From an uncultured Lachnospiraceae bacterium (lineage in GTDB: Bacteria > Bacillota > Clostridia > Lachnospirales > Lachnospiraceae), in contig CAMTBF010000084.1 in assembly GCA_947068385.1 (NCBI GenBank), positions 1 through 10,423 of the forward strand: a stretch of DNA of 10,423 nt, in the 5' to 3' direction. Under the pieces are notes generated by a model. That model made no database searches. It had not been told where the DNA came from and saw only the letters and a list, made by a program, of their open reading frames with translations. Shown here piece by piece: positions 5,066-10,423 of this stretch. Position 1 is the stretch's first letter. Each line of letters opens with the position of its first letter. Made by a program: the position numbers and the translations under genes.

Positions 5066-5932
5066 CTATTTCCCCTGCTGCGCAATGTCGCGGTGGTACA
5101 GCTTGCAGCCGTACCCTCCCTTGCCCTTCATGCGCCGGTACAGCTCCCCTGCCAGCGTGACGCTGCGGTGCTGCCCCCCTGTGCAGCCGATGGCCACCAC
5201 CAGGCGGTTCTTTCCCTCTTTCACATAGTTCGGGATCAGGAACCCCAGCATGTCCGTAAGCTTCTCCAGGAAGACCTCCGCCTCCCGGAAGCCCATCACG
5301 TACTCCTGAACCTCCCTGTCGTTCCCGGTCTTGCATTTGAGCTCCTCTATATAAAAAGGATTGGGGAGGAAGCGCACGTCCAGCACCAGGTCCGCGTCCG
5401 CCGGGATGCCGTGCTTGAAGCCAAAGGACATCACCGTCACCATGAGGCTGTTGTACGCCGCGTCCTCCACGAAGATGCGGTTCAGCTCCTCCTTCAGCTC
5501 CCTGGTCAGCAGATGCGAGGTGTCAATTACATAATCGGCATGCCGCCTGATATTCTCAAGTACCCTGCGCTCGATTCTGACGCCGTCCTCCACACGCTTG
5601 TCCATGGCAAGGGGATGGACGCGCCTGGTCTCCTTGTATCTCTTGATCAGGACGCTCTCGTCGGCGTCCATGAAGAGGATCTCCAGCTTGGTGCCCAGGC
5701 CTTTCAGCTTCTCCAGGATCTTCGTGGCATCCTCGAAGCTCTGGTCGGAGCGCACGTCCAGCCCCAGGGCCACCTTGCCCACCTCGCTGCCGGGCATGGA
5801 GACCAGCTCCGCGAATTTCTCCACCAGCGACACCGGAAGATTGTCCACGCAGTAGAAGCCCACATCCTCCAGCATCTTCAGGGCGGTGCTCTTCCCCCCG
5901 CCGCTCATCCCCGTGACTACTACGAATCTCAT
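5066..5932 (-). CDS. rapZ: RapZ/YvcJ family nucleotide-binding protein
   Basis: This is a 288-residue P-loop protein. In E. coli RapZ is an RNA-binding adapter that controls GlmS, and so glucosamine-6-phosphate synthesis, through small RNAs. In Firmicutes the orthologue YvcJ hydrolyses nucleotides and its role is less clear. Visible motifs are the Walker A GMSGGGKST at 8-16, VDNLP at 29-33, RRVHPL at 103-108, FGFKHGIP at 170-177, DVRFLPNPF at 185-193 and the C-terminal IGCTGGQHRSV at 248-258. I chose the ATG at 5932 because GGAGG lies 5 nt upstream and the protein then begins MRFVVVTG as the family does; an in-frame ATG at 5968 would add 12 atypical residues. It sits between murB and whiA, fitting a link to amino-sugar and cell-wall metabolism. 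The yvcK gene that often separates rapZ from whiA is absent. Confidence 0.95.
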   Translation of the reverse strand: MRFVVVTGMSGGGKSTALKMLEDVGFYCVDNLPVSLVEKFAELVSMPGSEVGKVALGLDVRSDQSFEDATKILEKLKGLGTKLEILFMDADESVLIKRYKETRRVHPLAMDKRVEDGVRIERRVLENIRRHADYVIDTSHLLTRELKEELNRIFVEDAAYNSLMVTVMSFGFKHGIPADADLVLDVRFLPNPFYIEELKCKTGNDREVQEYVMGFREAEVFLEKLTDMLGFLIPNYVKEGKNRLVVAIGCTGGQHRSVTLAGELYRRMKGKGGYGCKLYHRDIAQQGK

Positions 5933-5983
5933 AATGTCCTCCGGCCGCCCGGTCCTCCGGACGGCCATGTCAACAACCCTGTC

Positions 5984-6892
5984 CTATCCCAAAAACACAA
6001 TCTCCGGCTCCAGGTCCACCCGGAACCGCTCCTTCACCCGCGCCTGTATCTCCTCTATGAGGGCCCGCACGTCCCGGGCCGTGGCGTCTCCGGTATTTAT
6101 CACGAAGCCGCAGTGCTTCTCGGAGACCTGGGCGCCGCCGATCCGGTATCCGGCAAAGCCCGCCTCCATGATCAGCTTCCCGGCGAAATGCCCCTCGGGC
6201 CGCTTGAAGGTGCTGCCCGCGCTGGGGTACTCCAGGGGCTGCTTCTCCCTGCGCCTTGCGGCCAGCTCCTCCATCTTGGCGCGGATGGCCTCCCTGTCCC
6301 CCGGCTCCAGCCGGAAGGTGACCTCCGTCACCGTGAAGGCGCTGCCCCGGATGACGCTGCCCCGATGCCGGAACTCCATGGTATCGTTGTCCAGATCCAT
6401 GAACTCGCCCTCCTTGCTCACCACCCGGACCCGGTTCACCACCTGGCTCATCTCTCCCCCGTAGGCCCCGGCGTTCATCACCACGCCGCCACCTACCGTG
6501 CCGGGGATGCCGGAGGCGAACTCAAAGCCTGTGAGCCCGTGCTCCAAAGCGGCCGCCGCCACCTGCCTTAAGGTAGCGCCTGCCTTTGCGATGATATGGC
6601 ATCCCTGCACGGAAATATCGCTCATCTTTTGTCCTATCTGCAGGACTACGCCCCTGTAGCCGGCGTCGTCCACCAGCAGGTTGCTCCCGTTGCCCAGCAC
6701 AAAAAACGGCACGCCCGCCAGACCCAGATACCGCCGCACTTTCCTAAGCTGTTCCTCGTCCTCCAACTGCACAAAGCAATCGGCAGGTCCCCCTATCCGA
6801 AAGGTAGTGTGGCCTGCCATTGGCTCCTGCAGGTGGATGTTGTCCCGGGGCACGTATCTTTGTAATGCTTCCACCACTGCTCCACTGATCAT
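5984..6892 (-). CDS. murB: UDP-N-acetylenolpyruvoylglucosamine reductase
   Basis: MurB is the FAD- and NADPH-dependent cytoplasmic enzyme that reduces UDP-GlcNAc-enolpyruvate to UDP-N-acetylmuramic acid, the second committed step of peptidoglycan synthesis. The 302-residue protein has TTFRIGGPAD at 29-38, GNGSNLLV at 67-74 and SGIPGTVGG at 127-135 followed by MNAGAYG (FAD binding), and FRHRGSVIRG at 174-183. AGSTFKRP at 225-232 carries Ser227, the proton donor, and EPEIVFLG ends the protein with the catalytic Glu297. The compact form without the extra loop of the E. coli enzyme is the type II MurB usual in Firmicutes. The ATG at 6892 has only a distant AAGGGA upstream (about 11-12 nt), so its ribosome binding site is weak. 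It lies 48 bp after the glucokinase gene and 51 bp before rapZ. Confidence 0.97.
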   Translation of the reverse strand: MISGAVVEALQRYVPRDNIHLQEPMAGHTTFRIGGPADCFVQLEDEEQLRKVRRYLGLAGVPFFVLGNGSNLLVDDAGYRGVVLQIGQKMSDISVQGCHIIAKAGATLRQVAAAALEHGLTGFEFASGIPGTVGGGVVMNAGAYGGEMSQVVNRVRVVSKEGEFMDLDNDTMEFRHRGSVIRGSAFTVTEVTFRLEPGDREAIRAKMEELAARRREKQPLEYPSAGSTFKRPEGHFAGKLIMEAGFAGYRIGGAQVSEKHCGFVINTGDATARDVRALIEEIQARVKERFRVDLEPEIVFLG

Positions 6893-6940
6893 TGAAATTG
6901 ACTTCCCTTTTCTATTTGATTCCCGGCAGGTACGCCGCGG

Positions 6941-7888
6941 CTATCCGTTGTCCCGCAGGAGCAATGCCGCCGCGCCGTAGATGCCGGCGTCGTTCCCAAG
7001 CTTCGCCAGGACGAACTTCGCGCCCCTGCACTGGGGGAACGCGTACTTCTTGAAATTGGGCTCCACAAAGGTCAGGAGGATGTCCCCGGCCTTGGAAACG
7101 CCGCCGCCGATGACGAAGGCCTCCGGGTTCACCACTGCCGCCACGATGGCCAGGCCCTTGCCCAGATAGTCCCCGAAGCGCTCCGCGATCTCTATGGCCA
7201 CGCCATCCCCTGCCTTCACGGCATCGAACACGGCCTTGGCGCTGACCTCTCCCTGGCGCAGGGAGCTGTCCTTCTCATCCTCCGCAAGGCGGCGCTTCGC
7301 CAGGCGCACGATGCCCGTGGCGGAGGCGTACTGCTCCAGGCAGCCGCTGTTCCTGCAGTTGCAGCGCTCCTCCTCCCCGTCCTGGAGATGGAGATGCCCG
7401 ATCTCGCCGCCGGCTCCCGTGGAACCGGCCAGGAGCCTGCCGTCTACGATGATGCCGCCGCCCACGCCTGTGCCCAGGGTCACGGCCACCATGTTATCAT
7501 AGCCCTTGCCGCCGCCCTGCCACAGCTCGCCGAAAGCGGCTACATTGGCATCGTTGGCAGCCTTCACCGGTACCTTAATATATGCGCCCAGGGCCTTCGG
7601 TATGTCAAGGGAATCCCAGCCCAGGTTCACTGCCCTGCCCACCAGCAGGCCGTTGCGATCCACAGGCCCCGGCACGCCGATGCCGATACCCGCCACGTCC
7701 GCCTCCGCCAGGCCCTTCTCCTCCATCTTTGCCTTGATGCTCTTCGCCACGTCCGGCAGGATGGCCTCCCCCTGGTTCTCCGTCACAGTGGGAATCTCCC
7801 ATTTGTCCAGGAGCGTCCCCTCCCCGTCGAACAGGCCCAGTTTTACCGTCGTGCCTCCTACGTCCACCCCAAATGCATACTTACTCAT
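6941..7888 (-). CDS. glk: ROK-family glucokinase
   Basis: This gene encodes a 315-residue sugar kinase of the ROK family, most likely glucokinase, phosphorylating glucose with ATP to glucose-6-phosphate in the cytoplasm. Motifs are DVGGTTVKLGLFD at 9-21 (phosphate binding), NDANVAAFGE at 112-121 with the catalytic Asp113, TLGTGVGGG at 137-145, GAGGEIGHL at 158-166 with the substrate residues Glu162 and His165, and the zinc loop C176-N-C178-RNSG-C183. In the zinc loop the usual Gly after the second Cys is Arg. There is no N-terminal HTH, so this is an enzyme, not a ROK repressor. AAAGGA lies 10 nt before the ATG. The gene sits between hprK and murB and is transcribed with them. Other ROK substrates such as mannose or N-acetylglucosamine cannot be ruled out from sequence. 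Confidence 0.9.
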   Translation of the reverse strand: MSKYAFGVDVGGTTVKLGLFDGEGTLLDKWEIPTVTENQGEAILPDVAKSIKAKMEEKGLAEADVAGIGIGVPGPVDRNGLLVGRAVNLGWDSLDIPKALGAYIKVPVKAANDANVAAFGELWQGGGKGYDNMVAVTLGTGVGGGIIVDGRLLAGSTGAGGEIGHLHLQDGEEERCNCRNSGCLEQYASATGIVRLAKRRLAEDEKDSSLRQGEVSAKAVFDAVKAGDGVAIEIAERFGDYLGKGLAIVAAVVNPEAFVIGGGVSKAGDILLTFVEPNFKKYAFPQCRGAKFVLAKLGNDAGIYGAAALLLRDNG

Positions 7889-7952
7889 ACGTTTCCGATC
7901 CTTTCTATGCTTTATGCTGTTGCTGTACCTTCTCGTCCCTTATCGGAAGAAT

Positions 7953-8900
7953 CTACCATTCGTCCTCGTCCCTGTTCCTGGCGAAGGAATTCTGTACCCG
8001 GGTGTATAGCTCCTGGGCCGCGTTGTAGCCCATCTTCTTCTGTCTGTGGTTGACGGCGGCGGACTCGCAGATCACCGCCAGGTTCCGGCCCGGGCGGATG
8101 GGGATGTTGTAGCACACCACCTTGTTGCCCAGGTATTCCGTATAGTTCTCCTCCAGGCCCAGCCTGTCGTACTCCTTGTCCCTGTCCCTGTCCCAGTCCT
8201 CCAGGCGGATCACAAGGTCTATGTTCTGGGTGTCCACGACGGAGGAGGCTCCGAACAGCGCCTTCACGTCCACCACCCCGATGCCCCGCAGCTCGATCAG
8301 GTGCTTGAGCATGTCCGGGGCGGAGCCTACGAGCGTGTCGTCGCTCACCTTCCTGATCTCCACCACGTCGTCGGTGACCAGCCGGTGCCCTCTCCTGATC
8401 AGCTCCAGGGCCGCCTCGGACTTGCCGATGCCGCTCTCGCCGGTGATCAACAGGCCCTCCCCGTAGACGTCCACCAGCACGCCGTGAACGGAGATGCAGG
8501 GGGCCAGCTTCACGTTCAGCCATCGGATGGACTCGGCCATGAAGATGGATGTGGTCTTCTTGGAGGACAGAAGGGGGATCCTGTGGGCGAGGGCCGCCTG
8601 CATGAAGATGGGATCCGGCTTCAGCTCCCGGCAGAACACCACCGCGGACACGTCATATTCCATGAATTCGTTGTAGATCTCCCGCTTCCTCTCGTCCGAC
8701 AGGCCCTCCATGTACGTATATTCCACGAAGCCGATGATCTGGAGCCTGGTGGCGTCGAAATGCTCGAAATAGCCGGTGAGCTGCAGCGCGGGCCGGTTGA
8801 TCTCGGGCTGGGTGAGGCGGATGTCCGACACATCGATCTCCGGCGTAAGGTTCTCCAGTTTCATCTTTTCAATGAGGCGGGTCAATCTGACACTTTCCAT
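7953..8900 (-). CDS. hprK: HPr kinase/phosphorylase
   Basis: HprK phosphorylates HPr and Crh on Ser46 using ATP or pyrophosphate, and removes the phosphate by phosphorolysis. It is the sensor of carbon catabolite repression in Firmicutes and is known to be stimulated by fructose-1,6-bisphosphate. The 315-residue protein has an N-terminal regulatory domain (about 1-130), VHGVLVDVYG with catalytic His139, the Walker A GESGIGKS at 154-161, DD at 177-178 and the family signature LIELRGIGVVDV at 201-212. The length is typical. The start at 8900 is preferred over upstream in-frame ATGs (8951, 8918) because AGGAG at 8908-8912 is 7 nt upstream and the promoter -10 box would lie inside the longer version. 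It is the first gene of the operon; a Ser46-containing HPr paralogue lies five genes downstream. Confidence 0.96.
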   Translation of the reverse strand: MESVRLTRLIEKMKLENLTPEIDVSDIRLTQPEINRPALQLTGYFEHFDATRLQIIGFVEYTYMEGLSDERKREIYNEFMEYDVSAVVFCRELKPDPIFMQAALAHRIPLLSSKKTTSIFMAESIRWLNVKLAPCISVHGVLVDVYGEGLLITGESGIGKSEAALELIRRGHRLVTDDVVEIRKVSDDTLVGSAPDMLKHLIELRGIGVVDVKALFGASSVVDTQNIDLVIRLEDWDRDRDKEYDRLGLEENYTEYLGNKVVCYNIPIRPGRNLAVICESAAVNHRQKKMGYNAAQELYTRVQNSFARNRDEDEW

Positions 8901-8930
8901 GGCTTGTCTCCTGATCATGATAGTATCTTG

Positions 8931-8959
8931 ATTGTAACACAAGAAAAACATAATGTGAA
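8931..8959 (-). promoter_or_regulatory. Sigma-A promoter of the hprK operon
   Basis: On the minus strand TTCACA (8959-8954) and TACAAT (8936-8931) each match the consensus at five of six positions and are separated by exactly 17 nt, which includes a T-run. Transcription would start near 8925, giving a leader of about 25 nt before the hprK ATG at 8900. It lies between the uvrC terminator and hprK, so the operon is independent of uvrC. Confidence 0.8.
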
Positions 8960-8981
8960 GAGCTTATGATAAAAAGAACAG

Positions 8982-9010
8982 AAAAAGGGGGTCAGGCAGG
9001 GCCCTCCCCC
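8982..9010 (-). terminator. Intrinsic terminator overlapping the end of uvrC
   Basis: On the minus strand GGGGG (9010-9006) pairs with CCCCC (8991-8987), with an inner AGG/CCT extension, a 2-nt bulge and a 6-nt loop. It is followed by TTTTT (8986-8982) and a second T-run shortly after. The 5' arm is within the last codons of uvrC and the TGA stop (8994-8992) is inside the structure. Confidence 0.75.
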
Positions 9011-10423
9011 GGTTTGTGGAAAAAGTCGTAGATGGCCTCCGCGGCCCTGCGGTTGATCTCCGGCAGGCTGCCAAGCTCCTCCACGGAAGCCGCCTTGATG
9101 TCCTCGATGGATCCAAAGCCCCGCATCAGGGCCTTCCTCCTGGCGGGGCCTACGCCGGGGATCCCGTCCAGGACGGACTTCACCTGTGCCTTGCTGCGCA
9201 GGGACCTGTGGTACTCGATGGCGAAGCGGTGGGCCTCGTCCTGGATCCTGGTGATCAGCTTGAAGCCCTCGGAGCGGGTGTCCATGGGCAGCTCCACATT
9301 GTTGAAGTACAGGCCCCTGGTGCGGTGATTGTCGTCCTTCACCATGCCGCAGACGGGGATGGCGATGCCAAGCTCCCGGAGCACGGAAAGGGCGATGTTC
9401 ACCTGGCCCCTGCCGCCGTCCATCATCAGCAGGTCGGGGAACCTGGTGAAGCTGCCGTATGCCGCATCCAGCGCCTTCTCCTCCAGCTCTTTGCTCTCCT
9501 CCAGGCCGTGGCGGAAGCGCCTGGTAAGGACTTCCCGCATGCAGGCGTAGTCGTCGGGGCCGGAGACGGTCTTGATGCGGAATTTCCGGTAGTCGCTGGG
9601 CTTGGGCTTCCCTTTCTCGAAGACGATCATGGAGCCCACGTTCTCGAAGCCGTTGATGTTGGAGATGTCGAAGGCCTCCATGCGCTCGATCTTCCCAAGC
9701 CCTAAGAGGGCGGCGATCTCCTTGGCCGCGCCGATGGTGCGGCCCTCCTCCCGCTTGAGCCGCTCCCTGTCCTGCTCCAGGATGTGCCTGGCGTTCTGGG
9801 CGGCCAGCTCCACCAGCTTCTCCTTGGAGCCGATTTTAGGCACACGGACATAGACCCGGCCTCCCTTGCGGCCGGTGAGCCATTTCTCGATCAGCTCCCT
9901 GTCCTCTATCTCGTACTGCAGCATCAGCTCCCTGGGGATGAAGGGCGTCCCGGCGTAGAACTGCTTCACGAAGTTCTCCAGAATCTCCGGCTTGCTGTTT
10001 TCCGACACATGTGTCATATAGTAATGCTCCCGCCCGATCAGCTTCCCGTCCCGGACGAAGAACACCTGCACCACGGCCTCCCTGTCGTCCTGGTACATGG
10101 CGATGATGTCCTTGTCCTCCCCTGCGCTGTCCGTGATCTTCTGCTTCTGGGCCACCTGCTTCACGCTGTTATAGAGATCCCGGAAGCCGGCGGCGGCCTC
10201 GAAGTCCAGCTCCTCCGCGGCGGCGCGCATCTTCCCCTCCAGCTCCTTTAGAATCGGGCTGTAATCCCCGTTCAGGAATTCCAGCGCCCTGTCCACCTGC
10301 TCCCGGTACTGCTCTCTGGTGACATAGCCCTGGCAGGGCCCCAGGCACTGCTTGATATGGTAGTTCAGGCAGGGGCGCTCCGCGCCTATGTCCCTGGGGA
10401 GGCTGCGGCTGCAGGTGCGGAGC
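8992..10423 (-). CDS. uvrC: Excinuclease ABC subunit C, 5' end outside the window
   Basis: UvrC makes both incisions around DNA lesions in nucleotide excision repair together with UvrB. The window holds the last 476 codons; the N-terminal GIY-YIG nuclease domain (roughly 130-150 residues) lies beyond the right edge. Visible parts, numbered from the edge: the Cys-rich linker with C4, C18, C26 and C30 ([20 protein letters not shown]), the UVR domain that contacts UvrB at about 58-90 ([11 protein letters not shown]), and the RNase H-like 5' nuclease with AFDISN (Asp252), DDYACM (290-295), [10 protein letters not shown] (Asp335) and DEAHRF (His397). A helix-hairpin-helix pair lies at about 417-470 ([24 protein letters not shown]). 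Reading is open to the edge, so no start is visible. The gene ends in its own terminator, upstream of the hprK promoter. Confidence 0.97.
   Translation of the reverse strand, partial: LRTCSRSLPRDIGAERPCLNYHIKQCLGPCQGYVTREQYREQVDRALEFLNGDYSPILKELEGKMRAAAEELDFEAAAGFRDLYNSVKQVAQKQKITDSAGEDKDIIAMYQDDREAVVQVFFVRDGKLIGREHYYMTHVSENSKPEILENFVKQFYAGTPFIPRELMLQYEIEDRELIEKWLTGRKGGRVYVRVPKIGSKEKLVELAAQNARHILEQDRERLKREEGRTIGAAKEIAALLGLGKIERMEAFDISNINGFENVGSMIVFEKGKPKPSDYRKFRIKTVSGPDDYACMREVLTRRFRHGLEESKELEEKALDAAYGSFTRFPDLLMMDGGRGQVNIALSVLRELGIAIPVCGMVKDDNHRTRGLYFNNVELPMDTRSEGFKLITRIQDEAHRFAIEYHRSLRSKAQVKSVLDGIPGVGPARRKALMRGFGSIEDIKAASVEELGSLPEINRRAAEAIYDFFHKPGEGPA

Noticed and set aside
4182..5336. Long form of WhiA starting upstream within rapZ
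   Set aside because: The extra 91 residues are out-of-frame translation of rapZ; the family N-terminus MSFSGEVKKEL begins at 5063.
5066..5968. Longer RapZ starting at 5968
   Set aside because: The extra 12 residues do not match the family, and GGAGG is placed for the ATG at 5932.
5027..6571. Plus-strand open frame of 514 codons opposite whiA, rapZ and murB
   Set aside because: It runs antisense across three well-conserved genes, is rich in His, Leu, Pro and Gln as expected of mirrored GC-rich codons, has no ribosome binding site and shows no recognisable motif.

Overview
The window is a GC-rich chromosomal segment from a low-GC-lineage (Firmicutes/Bacillota) bacterium. It is most likely a member of the Clostridia, and Lachnospiraceae is my best guess. 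The signs are the gene order uvrC-hprK-ROK glucokinase-murB-rapZ-whiA-HPr-like, the presence of HPr kinase and WhiA, strong GGAGG-type ribosome binding sites, and class II fructose-bisphosphate aldolase. The taxonomic call is an inference from synteny and protein sequence, not a database match.

Right to centre (minus strand, 10423 down to 1930). A 5'-truncated uvrC ends in a terminator that overlaps its stop codon. A clear sigma-A promoter (TTCACA, 17 bp, TACAAT) then starts a tightly packed run of eight genes: hprK, a ROK glucokinase, murB, rapZ, whiA, a Crh-like HPr paralogue, a diacylglycerol-kinase-family lipid kinase and fba. The run ends at a strong intrinsic terminator at 1930-1965. 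It combines carbon-catabolite signalling (HprK and an HPr-like protein that keeps Ser46 but has Met instead of His at position 15), entry and middle glycolysis (glucokinase, aldolase), cell-wall precursor synthesis and its control (MurB, RapZ), WhiA and lipid phosphorylation. HprK is known to respond to fructose-1,6-bisphosphate, the substrate of Fba, so sensor, target-like protein and two enzymes that affect the signal share one transcript.

Left part (1 to about 1930). A plus-strand cyclophilin-type peptidyl-prolyl isomerase gene is followed by an island of about 1.3 kb: a minus-strand serine beta-lactamase-like hydrolase gene flanked by two related, inverted, inward-facing copies of an AT-rich promoter plus structured-RNA module. 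The left copy looks like a free-standing small RNA gene of about 120 nt (promoter, tetraloop hairpin, two CUCCC/GGGAG hairpins, T6). The right copy has the same promoter architecture and RNA core but three CUCCC hairpins and no T-run, and it forms the 5' leader of the hydrolase mRNA. Between the copies the main stem shows a compensatory base-pair change and a UUCG-to-GCAA tetraloop exchange, which suggests selection for RNA structure. I do not recognise this RNA family. It is the best candidate here for something undescribed.

I see no tRNA, rRNA, CRISPR array, transposase or phage gene.
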